Of a DNA stretch of 52,530 nucleotides, positions 26,042-34,828 are shown piece by piece. The notes beneath the pieces are model-generated. The model had not been told where the DNA came from. It saw nothing but the letters and a program-made list of their open reading frames with translations, and made no database searches. The translations under genes and the position numbers were made by a program. Source of the DNA: an uncultured Collinsella sp. (GTDB lineage: Bacteria > Actinomycetota > Coriobacteriia > Coriobacteriales > Coriobacteriaceae); assembly GCA_959602875.1 (NCBI GenBank), contig CAUGVQ010000002.1, forward strand, positions 1 through 52,530, given 5' to 3'. Position 1 is the stretch's first letter. Each line of letters opens with the position of its first letter.

Positions 26042-27202
26042 TTACGCCATGATCTTCTTGAAGAGCTCCACCACGGTGTCGTGATCGGCCTCGCGGGGGT
26101 TACCCGGGTAGCAGGCGTCGGCGAGGGCGTCGTCGGCAATCTGGTCGAGCTCGTCGGCCTTGATGGCCTCGCAGACCTTGGGGATGTTCACGTCTTCGGA
26201 GAGCTGGCGCACCGCGGCGATGGCAGCGTCGGCGGCCTCGTCGGTCGTCATACCGGCGGTGTCCACACCCATGGCAACGGCGACGTCGGCCAGGCGCTCG
26301 GCCACAACCGGCTTGTTGAACTCCATGGCAATGGGCAGGAGCATCGCGCAGGCAACGCCGTGCGGTGTGTCGTAGTGCGCGGAGAGCGTGTGCGCCATGG
26401 CGTGGTCGATGCCGAGGCCCACGTTAGAGAAGCCCATGCCGGCGATGTACTGAGCCAGTGCCATGCCCTCGCGACCGGAGCCGGGGACGCCGCTCTTGGC
26501 CTCGGCCACGGCGTCGCGCAGGTTCTTGGCGATAAGCTCGATGGCCTTCAGATGGAACATGTCGGTGAGCTCCCACGCGGCCTTGGTGGTGTAGCCCTCG
26601 ATGGCGTGGGTGAGCGCGTCCATACCGGTGGAGGCGGTGAGGCCGGCGGGCATGGTGGCCATCATCTCGGGGTCGACGACAGCGACCTCAGGGGCGTCGT
26701 TGGTGTCGACGCACACGAACTTGCGGACCTTCTCCACGTCGGTGATGACGTAGTTGATGGTGACCTCAGCGGCGGTGCCGGCGGTGGTGGGCACGGCGAT
26801 GGTGAAGACGGCGTGCTTCTTGGTGGGGGCAACGCCCTCGAGCGAGCGGACGTCGGCGAACTCGGGGTTCTCGACGATGACGCCGATGGCCTTAGCGGTA
26901 TCCATCGCGGAGCCGCCGCCCACGGTGACGATGCAGTCGGCGCCGGACGCGGCGAACGCCTTCACGCCGTCCTGCACGTTCTGGATGGTGGGGTTGGGCT
27001 TGATCTCGGAGTAAAGCTCCCACGCAATGCCGGCCTCGTCGAGCAGGTCGGTGACCTTGGCGGTGACGCCGAACTTCACCAGATCGGGGTCGGAGCAGAC
27101 GAACACCTTGGTGTAGCCGCGACGCTCGATCTCACCGGGGATCTCCTTGATGGCGCCGGCGCCATGGTAGGAGATGGTGTTGAGAACGATTCGATTGGAC
27201 AT
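26042..27202 (-). CDS. fucO: Iron-containing alcohol dehydrogenase, lactaldehyde reductase-like
   Basis: A 386-residue group III dehydrogenase. The close run of FucO-type segments (NPEFADVRSLEGVAPT, TTAGTAAEVTINYVITD, KFVCVDTNDAPEVA, AGMGFSNVGLG) points to L-1,2-propanediol oxidoreductase, which reduces lactaldehyde during fucose or rhamnose fermentation. NAD site GGGSAMDTAKAIG; iron ligands in MDALTHAIEG, IDHAMAHT and YDTPHG. No sugar pathway genes are nearby, so it may act on other aldehydes. AAGGAGG precedes the ATG. Confidence 0.88.
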   Translation of the reverse strand: MSNRIVLNTISYHGAGAIKEIPGEIERRGYTKVFVCSDPDLVKFGVTAKVTDLLDEAGIAWELYSEIKPNPTIQNVQDGVKAFAASGADCIVTVGGGSAMDTAKAIGVIVENPEFADVRSLEGVAPTKKHAVFTIAVPTTAGTAAEVTINYVITDVEKVRKFVCVDTNDAPEVAVVDPEMMATMPAGLTASTGMDALTHAIEGYTTKAAWELTDMFHLKAIELIAKNLRDAVAEAKSGVPGSGREGMALAQYIAGMGFSNVGLGIDHAMAHTLSAHYDTPHGVACAMLLPIAMEFNKPVVAERLADVAVAMGVDTAGMTTDEAADAAIAAVRQLSEDVNIPKVCEAIKADELDQIADDALADACYPGNPREADHDTVVELFKKIMA

Positions 27203-27426
27203 GAGGCCTCCTTGGCTCTGGATGGGACTTGCAGCGGCATAACGCCGCCCGTTGTTGAGGATATACCCAGCCAGCGCACCCTTAGCACGAAAACAACCCC
27301 TCGCCCGCTATATTGAAAACGCGAGGATGCTATTTCTAAAAAGTCCCGCCGCGCGCACGCGCCCAAGCCGCACCCAATCGCGCGAGACACCGCGCGCCGC
27401 ACGCGTGCTGAGCCCGCGCTACGCCA

Positions 27427-28830
27427 TCAGCTGCAGTGACGCCACTCGCTGTCGGTCAGCATGCGCGCCACGGCCAAGCCCATGGGCAAAAAGAGCATGA
27501 TCATGACGGCGCGCACAATCCAGTTGAGCGCCGAGATGGTCTCGAACGTCCCCATGTAGTAGACGGCGCGGTAGAGATACAGGCCCGGTACCATGATGAC
27601 AATGGAGGGCACCGTGATAGAGATGCGCGGGAAACCGCAGCGCGCGCTCGCGATGGTGGCAAGCAGGCCCGCCGCGATGGCACCCGCAAAGGCGGCGGCC
27701 TCCGGCGGCATGGCGACGGCGTCCACCAGCGTGAGGCGCAGCGTGTTTGCCACCGCACCCACAATGCCTGCTGCCACGGCCATGCGCGGCGGCGAGTTGA
27801 ACAGCACCGAGAACCCGAGCACGCCCACAAAGCTCGCCACGAGGCGCAGGCATAGCAGCACCGCCGGCGTGAGGCCCAGGGGCGCAAAGTCGTCGGGGCG
27901 CAGCTGCACCACCGACGCCACGAGCCAGGCCACGAGCGTCGCCACGATAATCACCGTGCACGCGTAGACCAGGCGTTCCACACCCGAGCGAATGTCGAGC
28001 TTAGCGAGGTCAAGGCCGCTCGTGATGAGCGGGAACCCGGGGATGACAAAAAGCATGGCGCCAATGTAGCCCGCGTCGTGGTCCATCGCCCCCGGCAGCA
28101 CGAGCGAAAGCAGCCAGAGCGACCCCAGGTAGGCGAGGCACGCCACCGTCACACCCGCACCGATGCAGGCAAAGTGTGTGAGGTTGCGGTCGACCATGAG
28201 GCGGCGCGTCAGCATGCCGAGGCCCGCTCCAATGAAGGCGCAGCCCATCTCGATGGGACCGCCGCCAAGCAGAAACACAAAGGCGCAGCACGCGGCCGCA
28301 GAGGCGAGGGCGACCTTCCAGGGGGCGTAGTTGCCGCGGCGGTGCTCGATCTCGTCCATAAGGGCATGCCACTCCCCCACCGTGAGCGTCGCGCCGCGGC
28401 GGGTGAGGTCGCGCACGAGCCGCTCGGTGAGCCAGATGCGCTCGGTGTTGACGCCCGTGGTGGTAAGTGAGGCCACCTCCGAGAAGGAGCCGGTCTCGTC
28501 AAAGCAGGTGCACTCGATGGAGGTGAGGCTCACATCGGTGGTGAGCGTGACGCCGAGCACCTCGGCCGCGGCGTTCATGGCCTCGCGCACGCGCCACGCG
28601 CCCGACCCGCCGGAGAGCTTCAAGAGGCCAAGACGACAGATGAGAGACGACTTGTCGGCAATGCCGGCTTCCGGAGCGAGAACGTCGTGGTCGTCGAGCA
28701 CCTCGTGCCAGGGCACGGGCATGTGGTTCTGATGGGAGACATGCGTGTGGCGCGCCCGGTGGGCCCTAAAGGTGCGGAGCGTCTGGGCGAGCGCATCGCC
28801 CGCCGAAAGGTGTTCCTGGTTCTCCGCCAT
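27427..28830 (-). CDS. Threonine/serine exporter family protein (ThrE-like)
   Basis: A 467-residue fusion of the two ThrE-family domains. The N-terminal soluble part (about 1-160) contains the conserved G-V-N-T-E-R type segment (TGVNTERIWLTERLV), followed by about ten membrane helices in two groups of five; NPGFPLITSGLDL-type motif FVIPGFPLITSGLDLAKLD and the later VPSIVIMVPGLYLYRAVYY are diagnostic. It should export small hydroxy amino acids. The ATG at 28830 follows GAGGAG; a longer opening upstream has no start signal. Confidence 0.85.
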   Translation of the reverse strand: MAENQEHLSAGDALAQTLRTFRAHRARHTHVSHQNHMPVPWHEVLDDHDVLAPEAGIADKSSLICRLGLLKLSGGSGAWRVREAMNAAAEVLGVTLTTDVSLTSIECTCFDETGSFSEVASLTTTGVNTERIWLTERLVRDLTRRGATLTVGEWHALMDEIEHRRGNYAPWKVALASAAACCAFVFLLGGGPIEMGCAFIGAGLGMLTRRLMVDRNLTHFACIGAGVTVACLAYLGSLWLLSLVLPGAMDHDAGYIGAMLFVIPGFPLITSGLDLAKLDIRSGVERLVYACTVIIVATLVAWLVASVVQLRPDDFAPLGLTPAVLLCLRLVASFVGVLGFSVLFNSPPRMAVAAGIVGAVANTLRLTLVDAVAMPPEAAAFAGAIAAGLLATIASARCGFPRISITVPSIVIMVPGLYLYRAVYYMGTFETISALNWIVRAVMIMLFLPMGLAVARMLTDSEWRHCS

Positions 28831-28879
28831 GAGCCCTCCTCGCGCTCGCACGCCGCGCGCTCTGCGCGACACTGTGACC

Positions 28880-29989
28880 CTATGGTAGCGTATCGCCGCG
28901 CGTCGAGGGGCAGGCAGCACCGGCGTCAGAAGCCGAGTGCGCACCGGAGTTTGCCGCGGAGACGGTGCCGGAACCGGTAGCGTCAGCCGCGGGAAGAGCG
29001 CCCGCAAAGGCAACCGTGCCCGCGCAGTAGAGCGACGCCCCGCCCGCGCAGAGGGCGCCGAGCACGATGAACGCGCCCACGGTGCCAAACGCCATAAGCA
29101 CGACCCATAAGGGGTCGACCGCAAAGGACGCCATGTTCACCACCGCATGCAGGGCGATGTTGTAACGCAAACGTCCCGTCCGCCAAAAGACCGCACCCAG
29201 GGCGAGCCCTATGACAAACGCGTAGCTTACCTGCACGATGTTGATGTGCAAAAGACCAAAGAGCGCGGCCTGGATCACGTTGGCAACCCAAAAGCGCGCG
29301 GGCGGCACCGCGACCGAGCGCGTCCGCCAGCGGTCCTCGCGCGCCGCGCCGCGCCGCCAGCACGAGCGCCACTCGGGGCAAACCGCGCGCAGCGCAAACT
29401 CCAGCAGGACGCCGCGGCACATCGTCTCCTCCAGAAGCGGCGCGCCCACACCCACCACGAGCACCGAGAGCACGTCGAGGTCGTTTGTGCCCGTTGCCTC
29501 CATCATCTGCGAGTACTCCTCGATGACGTGCGGAATGAGCGAGACAAGAAGCGTCAGCGCAAGGGAAACGATCATCTGGACGCTCACGCCGATGAGCACA
29601 AGGCCGCAAACGCGCCGCAGGGCGGAGGCGCTGTCGCGGCGCAGGTAGCCCCGGCGCGCGAACGAGAGAGAGCGGGACGCGAGGATCTTCCACCAGAGTG
29701 CGAAGACCGCCGCGCACCCCATCTGCAAAACAAACTGAAGCGAGAGGTCAAGCGTGGTGAGAAAACCCTCGTCCCGCAGATTGACACCGAGCGCCCGGCA
29801 CGCATCGACCGCAAGCTGTGCCACCGCCAGATACAGAAAACCACTTGCAAGCAGATAGACCGCCACCGCGCCGCAGCAGGCCAACAGCCACGGAAAGCCA
29901 CGGTAGATACGGGTGATTACCGAGAGGCGCGGCGCGTCCGCTCCTCCGGGCACGGGCGGTTTTGCAGTATGGCGAGGGCACGGGCGCAT
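28880..29989 (-). CDS. CPBP family intramembrane metalloprotease (CAAX-type)
   Basis: A 369-residue membrane protein with about seven spans. The glutamate pair and arginine of PLLEETMCRGVLLE, the His in FGLLHINIVQ and the final HAVVN form the CPBP/Abi active site, placed in the C-terminal half as expected. Ser/Ala-rich tail of about 45 residues. GGAGG lies 10 bases before the ATG at 29989; a GTG at 29998 overlapping the upstream stop codon is possible. It is directly downstream of a RelB-like gene, so the two are co-transcribed. Confidence 0.85.
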   Translation of the reverse strand: MRPCPRHTAKPPVPGGADAPRLSVITRIYRGFPWLLACCGAVAVYLLASGFLYLAVAQLAVDACRALGVNLRDEGFLTTLDLSLQFVLQMGCAAVFALWWKILASRSLSFARRGYLRRDSASALRRVCGLVLIGVSVQMIVSLALTLLVSLIPHVIEEYSQMMEATGTNDLDVLSVLVVGVGAPLLEETMCRGVLLEFALRAVCPEWRSCWRRGAAREDRWRTRSVAVPPARFWVANVIQAALFGLLHINIVQVSYAFVIGLALGAVFWRTGRLRYNIALHAVVNMASFAVDPLWVVLMAFGTVGAFIVLGALCAGGASLYCAGTVAFAGALPAADATGSGTVSAANSGAHSASDAGAACPSTRGDTLP

Positions 29990-29994
29990 CCCGC

Positions 29995-30231
29995 TCACGC
30001 CTCCTGGATGCGACAGGCGGCGTCCTGGGCGGCGTCGTCCTCAAAGGGAACCGCGCCAAAGGCGCCCGTGGGAGAGATATCAAAGGGGAAAGTGCCACAC
30101 CGGTTGAACGCGGCGATGAACATGCGTATGGCATTGGAGGGCGTGGTGCCCACGCGCTGGGTTGCCGCCGCGAAGGCTGCCTTTTCTTGAGGCAGCACCT
30201 TCGCGACGACCGGGGTCATGTGTTCTGCCAT
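29995..30231 (-). CDS. RelB/DinJ-like antitoxin domain protein, no toxin partner
   Basis: A 78-residue protein. EKAAFAAATQRVGTTPSNAIRMFIAAFNR resembles the ribbon-helix-helix DNA-binding segment of RelB/DinJ, followed by FPFDIS, as in that family. No RelE/YafQ-type toxin is adjacent; the next gene in the operon is a CPBP membrane protease. A palindrome of RelB-operator size lies about 105 bases upstream. It may be an orphan antitoxin now acting as a local repressor. AGGGA precedes the ATG. Confidence 0.7.
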   Translation of the reverse strand: MAEHMTPVVAKVLPQEKAAFAAATQRVGTTPSNAIRMFIAAFNRCGTFPFDISPTGAFGAVPFEDDAAQDAACRIQEA

Positions 30232-30335
30232 GGCGGTCCCTCGTGCTGTGGCGTTGCTGCGTTTCTGGGCCGGCGTGCCTGTTGCACTACTTTTTCCTGA
30301 TTTGCGCGCCGGTCCGTGCTGCGTTTTGGTGCGAT

Positions 30336-30364
30336 GGTATTACTTGGTTTTACTAAGTTATACC
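30336..30364 (-). promoter_or_regulatory. Imperfect palindrome, candidate RelB-type operator
   Basis: GGTATTACTTGG and CTAAGTTATACC are complementary at 10 of 12 positions across a 5-base spacer. It is AT-rich against a GC-rich background, contains -10-like sequences for the minus strand, and lies upstream of the RelB-like gene. Confidence 0.45.
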
Positions 30365-30411
30365 CCGCGAGATAGCGTACCAGATATTGGCGGGGCGAGC
30401 AACTTGAAATG

Positions 30412-30440
30412 AAAAAGCCCGGAGCCGTGTGGCCCCGGGC
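30412..30440 (-). terminator. Terminator of the DEAD-box helicase gene
   Basis: On the minus strand GCCCGG/CCGGGC forms a strong stem around a GC-rich loop, followed directly by TTTTT. It starts about 60 bases after the helicase stop codon. Confidence 0.85.
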
Positions 30441-30498
30441 AATACCTCAGATTGATGCGCCGCCCTGATGGGACGGCGCGATGCGTTGTCTGCGACGG

Positions 30499-32409
30499 CT
30501 ATCGGCGCCCGCCGCGGTCGCCGGGACGGCGCCCCGTGGCACCGCCGTGCGGCACGCCCACGCTCTTAGCGGGACGTCCATGGCTGCCACGGTTGTCGCG
30601 ACCGCCGGCACGACCGGTGCGCGTGCGGGAGCGGCGCTCAGAGACCTGGTCGGCGTTGCGCCAACCGTGCGTCACCTCGCTGCCGGCGCGACCCTCGGCG
30701 CGGCGGCCATCCGCGCGACGGCTCTCGGACTTGCGGTTGCCCTCGCTGCGACGGTCCTCCGGTTTGGCACGACGCCCGGCGCGGCGACTCTCGGGCTTGC
30801 GACCGCCCTCGCTGCGGCGGTTCTCCACCCGACGGTCGTGGCGCGACCAATTGGCGTGGTCGCCACCGCTCACCACAGGGGCCGCCTCCTCGCGCGAGGC
30901 GGCGCGCACCTCCTCGCGCACGCGCGTCTTGCCCGCACGCTTGGGGCGCGCCGGACGCGGCGCCGCGTCCGAACCGACCTTGGCGCGACCCGCAGGCGAT
31001 ACGGCACCGGCGCTCGCATCCGCACGGTCGGCAGACGAAGCAGCGCCCGAGCGTTCGCGGGTGCGGCCGGTAGAGGAAGCGGCGGCCTTGCTCTTCTTGC
31101 GCTTGGAAGTCGACTTACCGCGCTTGGTCTTCTTTTTGGCGGGACGCGCCTCCGGCACGCGATCGGGGTCGACCGCAGGCGGTTTCTCCCCCACCACAAG
31201 ACCGTGCGCGTCAAAGATCGCCGCCGTCTTGCCCATAAGAGCCTCAATGGCAAAGAACTCGTCCACATCGTTTTCGGTCACAAAGGTGAGCGCCCAGCCG
31301 AGCTCGCCAGCGCGGCCCGTACGGCCGATGCGGTGGATGTAGTCGGTCGGCTCCTCGGGCACGTCGAAGTTCACCACGTAACGCACGTCGGTGATGTCGA
31401 TGCCGCGGGCGAGCACATCGGTTGCCACAAGTACGTCGCACGCGCCCGTGCGAAACGCCTCGAGCGCGCGCTCGCGCTGCGCCTGGCTGCGGTTGCCGTG
31501 GATGGGCTGCGCCTTGATGCCCGCGCGGTTGAGGCGCCGGCAGCATGCGTCGGCGCGGTGCTTGGTGCGGGTGAACACGATGACGCGGGATGCGCCCTCG
31601 CGCTTGAGTACCTCGGCAAGAAGCGCATTTTTGGCCTCGAGGGACACGGGCAGCACAAACTGATCGACGGTGTCTGCCGTGGAGGTCGCCGGCGCAATCT
31701 CCACGCGCGCGGGGTCGCGCACCAGGTCGGTGATGGAGCCCACCGCCGCCTCGTCGAGCGTGGCCGAGAACAGAAGCGTCTGGCGCTCGGCGGGCGTGCG
31801 GTCCACAATCTTGCGGACCGCGGGCAAAAAGCCCATGTCGAGCATGCGGTCCGCCTCGTCAAGCACAAGCACGCGCACCTCGGAGAGGTCCGCCGCGCCC
31901 TGGTCAATAAGGTCCACGAGGCGCCCCGGCGTGGCAACGAGCACGTCACAACCACGCTTGAGCGCGCTAATCTGGGGGTTGTAGGAAAGGCCTCCCACCA
32001 CGGTCACCGCGGTGTGGCGCGTGCGGCGGGCGATCTTGGTCGCCACCTCGTCGATTTGCTGGGCGAGCTCACGCGTGGGAGTGATGATGAGCATGAAGGG
32101 TCCGCGGCCGGCAGCATCCTTGCGAGCGCGGTTGCGGGAGCGCCGCGAGGAGCCGGCGTCGCCCTCGGGCAGTACGTGATCTAGTCGATCGAGAGAGGGC
32201 AGCAAAAAGGCCGCCGTCTTGCCCGTGCCCGTCTGGGCCGCGGCGAGCAGGTCGCGCCCAGCGAGCACCTCGGGAATGGCAGCTGCCTGAACGGGCGTGG
32301 GCGCGGTGTAGCCGAGGTCGCGCACAGCAGCGAGCACGGTAGACGAGAGGCCGAGGTCCTCAAAGCGAGCGGCAGTCTCGGCCTGGTCGTTCTTCTGGGT
32401 TTCAGTCAT
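30499..32409 (-). CDS. DEAD-box RNA helicase
   Basis: A 636-residue ATP-dependent RNA helicase. All core motifs are present: Q motif (PTPVQAAAIP), I (AAQTGTGKTAA), Ia (TPTRELAQQ), II (LDEADRMLD), III (FSATLD), V (VATDVLARGIDI), VI (YIHRIGRTGRAG). The C-terminal 230 residues are Lys, Arg, Ser and Gly rich and unstructured, as in CsdA/RhlE-type proteins that act in ribosome assembly and RNA decay. A start at 32409 gives a normal N-terminus (MTETQKN). The predicted promoter leaves a 5' leader of about 150 bases, as in cold-regulated helicases. Confidence 0.93.
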   Translation of the reverse strand: MTETQKNDQAETAARFEDLGLSSTVLAAVRDLGYTAPTPVQAAAIPEVLAGRDLLAAAQTGTGKTAAFLLPSLDRLDHVLPEGDAGSSRRSRNRARKDAAGRGPFMLIITPTRELAQQIDEVATKIARRTRHTAVTVVGGLSYNPQISALKRGCDVLVATPGRLVDLIDQGAADLSEVRVLVLDEADRMLDMGFLPAVRKIVDRTPAERQTLLFSATLDEAAVGSITDLVRDPARVEIAPATSTADTVDQFVLPVSLEAKNALLAEVLKREGASRVIVFTRTKHRADACCRRLNRAGIKAQPIHGNRSQAQRERALEAFRTGACDVLVATDVLARGIDITDVRYVVNFDVPEEPTDYIHRIGRTGRAGELGWALTFVTENDVDEFFAIEALMGKTAAIFDAHGLVVGEKPPAVDPDRVPEARPAKKKTKRGKSTSKRKKSKAAASSTGRTRERSGAASSADRADASAGAVSPAGRAKVGSDAAPRPARPKRAGKTRVREEVRAASREEAAPVVSGGDHANWSRHDRRVENRRSEGGRKPESRRAGRRAKPEDRRSEGNRKSESRRADGRRAEGRAGSEVTHGWRNADQVSERRSRTRTGRAGGRDNRGSHGRPAKSVGVPHGGATGRRPGDRGGRR

Positions 32410-32562
32410 AGATTTGGTATCCGTTCCGGCATGATGGGCACACGGTCGCACAAGCGGCCGAGCAGCATCGTGCCTCAAGGGAATGTGATGGTAACGGCGG
32501 AATCGCACGGCGCGGGCGCGGTCGGGCCCAGCGGGAGCAGACGCGCGAGAGCAGTATCCGCT

Positions 32563-32580
32563 GCACGCAAGTATACGTGC
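32563..32580 (-). promoter_or_regulatory. Possible promoter with dyad for the DEAD-box helicase
   Basis: On the minus strand a consensus-like -10 TATACT lies inside a short inverted repeat (GCACG/CGTGC). No good -35 at the usual distance. It lies about 160 bases upstream of the helicase start. Confidence 0.3.
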
Positions 32581-33059
32581 ACACTGATGTCATACGCGCC
32601 TCTGCACGTAAACATCACTCCCCAGCAAATGTCATGACCGAGATTTCCCACCATCGCTGCAGGCATCTAATGCCGGAGCCCTTTCGCTCATTGACATTCC
32701 CACTTTTGCTGGCTGCAAATCTCAGCGTCTTTTCAACAAGAACATCGCGCTAGGCTCGGGCGTTATCGTCGCACTGTTCCACCGTTCCAAACATAAGGCA
32801 AAAGCATCGACGGCAGTTTTTCGTAGTGATAAGCTGCATGAAGGGATAGGCGATCTTCATGTCTTAATGTCCGCAATATAAGCCTAAGGCCCGAAATAAC
32901 GCACTGGCAGTCTCCACAAGCAGGTGTCACTCCCCACCCAAGGTGAACGATCGGCGAAACTCAAACACCCACCTGAGAAGATACCGAGAACATATCGCTT
33001 CGGGCCCTGGAATAGTGTAATTTACCCTCAGCCGCACAAAGGCGTCTAGTTAGCACTTG
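32581..33059. other. Gene-free stretch between helicase and the AT-richer island
   Basis: About 480 bases with no reading frame I can defend. The base composition drops towards AT here, marking the left edge of the island. In the frame of the neighbouring minus-strand gene (ending 33060) the reading stays open for about 33 codons past its TAG, ending near 32958, which could be a lost C-terminus or chance. Confidence 0.5.
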
Positions 33060-33662
33060 CTAATACTTGCTTTCATCGGGTCCTACATTATTGGATATTT
33101 CTTCATAGAGCGCCTCGAGGTGCGGCCTTACCTCTGCGTCAGCATCTGCATCGTGTGTGTATGCGAAATATCGATTGATGAGCGTCATGAACAGAAGGCG
33201 CCATTTTGTTTCGTAATCCCCTCCGCCCTCTATGAGCTCTGATTTTTTATTTCGCACTGTAAGCAAGTAGAGGAAACAATCGAAGTCATCAATTATCTGA
33301 AAATAACTATGCTCTCGCTCCGCCCTTTCAAATAGCTGATCGTACACAGCGAGAGATGCATCGAGCTGCTTATCCTCCATCAACATACGGGCAAGCGCCC
33401 GCTTATAGAGAATCGTAATCATTTCATCCTCCGCAAGCTCTATTGCCTGCCTTAACAAGGCTATTGCCTGCGAATTATCTTTATTTTCCAATAGAAGGGC
33501 TTTGCAGTGATAACCGTTTGACGAGTTGCGCCTAATGAGTTCCTCAGCGATTTCAAGCGCCTTTGAGTCATCCTTTTCAGCAACGTATTGGCTAAAGCGA
33601 TTTGACAGTTCACGTTCGCTTAATCCAGCAAGCGGGTTTCTATTAAACAACGAGAAGGGCAT
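33060..33662 (-). CDS. Unknown helical protein, TPR-like
   Basis: A 200-residue acidic protein built of paired helices with TPR-like spacing: ALEIAEELIRRNSSNGYHCKALLL, AIALLRQAIELAED and LDASLAVYDQLFERAE (each in part). No catalytic motif is seen. Third gene of a minus-strand trio; its ribosome binding site (TAGGAG) overlaps the stop codon of the preceding small gene. Base composition is clearly more AT-rich than the flanks. A scaffold or adaptor role would fit helical repeats but is not shown. Confidence 0.65.
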   Translation of the reverse strand: MPFSLFNRNPLAGLSERELSNRFSQYVAEKDDSKALEIAEELIRRNSSNGYHCKALLLENKDNSQAIALLRQAIELAEDEMITILYKRALARMLMEDKQLDASLAVYDQLFERAEREHSYFQIIDDFDCFLYLLTVRNKKSELIEGGGDYETKWRLLFMTLINRYFAYTHDADADAEVRPHLEALYEEISNNVGPDESKY

Positions 33663-33673
33663 GGCCGTCACTC

Positions 33674-33841
33674 CTACCTATACTTCTTCCTGTACGCATC
33701 GCACTCTCGATAGTTCCTGAAGCTCTTGCAATAAAGCTCGAATTTCTCTCGCGGTACGCTGTTTTGCGTGATTTTGCAAAACGGCTTATAAGCATCTGTC
33801 GCATAACGACTCTGGTCACGACATTCTGGACACTCAGGCAT
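33674..33841 (-). CDS. Small Cys-rich protein (55 residues)
   Basis: Starts MPECPECRDQSRYATDAY and continues with a Cys in KPFCKIT and a second set FELYCKSFRNYRECDAY. The pair CPEC plus later C-x8-C spacing could bind zinc. AGGAGGAAAAA sits in perfect position before the ATG. The gene lies in a tight operon: 11 bases before the TPR-like gene and 53 after the membrane-protein gene. A longer overlapping reading in another frame has no comparable start site or composition and was set aside. Function unknown. Confidence 0.7.
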   Translation of the reverse strand: MPECPECRDQSRYATDAYKPFCKITQNSVPREKFELYCKSFRNYRECDAYRKKYR

Positions 33842-33894
33842 TTTTTCCTCCTATCTTCCAGTTGCTGCATCTCTTGAACGGACTGGACATCAAA

Positions 33895-34359
33895 CTAAGT
33901 CAGTCCAAGCAGAACCGCCGACAACTTTGCGCGAATTGCAACCACCACCCCAATCTTTGGCACCGGCTTTCCCTGCGAAACGACCTCCTCATTGATTGCG
34001 AACTGTGGCACCCAGGAAGAGACGAGTGAGAGCATGCCGACAGCCATTAATCCGAAACCAATAACCGAAAGCCCCGAACTGCCGAGCACGCAGAAGCTTG
34101 CCGCGATACAGACCAGACCCCTCACGAACACGCGCCCCACAAACCTCGTCTCCTTGCTTTTCCTAATGAGGTTTCTCGCATCAATAAGTGCAAGCTGGAG
34201 CTCTTCACTTATATCAGTTCTTGATTCAAGTGCAGAAACACACGATTCGTATGCTGCAAGATCAGATGCGCCAGCTATAAAAGCAAAATCGTCAATTCGT
34301 CGCTCATAGGAATCCGCACGAGAGAGAAGTTCGTAAAGTTCTTTGTCTTCTCTTCTCAT
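33895..34359 (-). CDS. Unknown small membrane protein with two spans
   Basis: A 154-residue protein: a charged, helical N-terminal half (about 1-75), two adjacent hydrophobic segments (about 80-118, FVRGLVCIAASFCVLG and IGFGLMAVGMLSLVSSW), and a short basic C-terminus. First gene of the trio, divergent from the XRE regulator with 76 bases between. Weak ribosome binding site. No family recognised. Confidence 0.65.
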   Translation of the reverse strand: MRREDKELYELLSRADSYERRIDDFAFIAGASDLAAYESCVSALESRTDISEELQLALIDARNLIRKSKETRFVGRVFVRGLVCIAASFCVLGSSGLSVIGFGLMAVGMLSLVSSWVPQFAINEEVVSQGKPVPKIGVVVAIRAKLSAVLLGLT

Positions 34360-34435
34360 GTAATCAGCCCCAGAAATAACCTAATTGTTTCTGATTTCAT
34401 ACATTCGAGTATATCATCGCTAATAGAGTTCGACT

Positions 34436-34654
34436 ATGTCGAAGTCAGAAATGAGAAACAAGATTGGTGAGCGCATCAAAGAGCTCCGCAAGCGTGACCA
34501 CATCACGCAGGAACGCTTTGCCTTAATGACGGGCATTAATCGCAGCTATCTTGCTGACATAGAACGTGGGAATCGCAATTTTGGCTTTGATACACTAGAG
34601 CGCATTATCAACGGTTTTGGCATCACGTGCGAGGATTTCTTTCAGGGCATGTAG
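34436..34654 (+). CDS. XRE family helix-turn-helix regulator
   Basis: A 72-residue single-domain regulator: IGERIKELRKRDHITQERFALMTGINRSYLADIERG covers the five-helix XRE fold with the recognition helix near residues 35-50, ending with a typical DTLERIINGFGITCEDFF segment. It is transcribed away from the three-gene unit at 33060-34359, an arrangement typical of a local repressor. Low GC like the trio, so they probably travelled together. Confidence 0.88.
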   Translation: MSKSEMRNKIGERIKELRKRDHITQERFALMTGINRSYLADIERGNRNFGFDTLERIINGFGITCEDFFQGM

Positions 34655-34757
34655 CTCATTATCACCATGAAGCCTGTTATTGATTTTGACCCTTCGCCTT
34701 CACGATTCAGTTAGTGGCAGAAAACAAATAATCACAGGTTTACCTCTTCTTTGCTTC

Positions 34758-34786
34758 TTGACACCCCCAGGGGGTGTAGGTATAGG
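34758..34786 (+). promoter_or_regulatory. copA promoter with CsoR-like operator
   Basis: A consensus -35 TTGACA (34758-34763) and -10 TATAGG (34781-34786) are 17 bases apart. The spacer is filled by the palindrome ACACCCCC-A-GGGGGTGT (34761-34777), the G/C-tract dyad bound by CsoR repressors. Binding would block RNA polymerase until copper releases CsoR, which is encoded at the end of the same operon. Confidence 0.88.
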
Positions 34787-34828
34787 ATGAGCACACCACG
34801 AACATAAACCTTCTTGGGAAGGAGCCCC

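Noticed and set aside
33013..33059. Amber codons at the Fic gene and the TPR-like gene as a sign of stop-codon recoding
   Set aside because: Nothing in the window suggests amber suppression; the normal genes here also end with TAG, and two cases fit nonsense mutation or chance.
33643..33870. A 75-codon minus-strand frame overlapping the Cys-rich gene
   Set aside because: No ribosome binding site; the overlapping 55-codon frame has a perfect one, a CxxC motif and correct spacing to the next gene.
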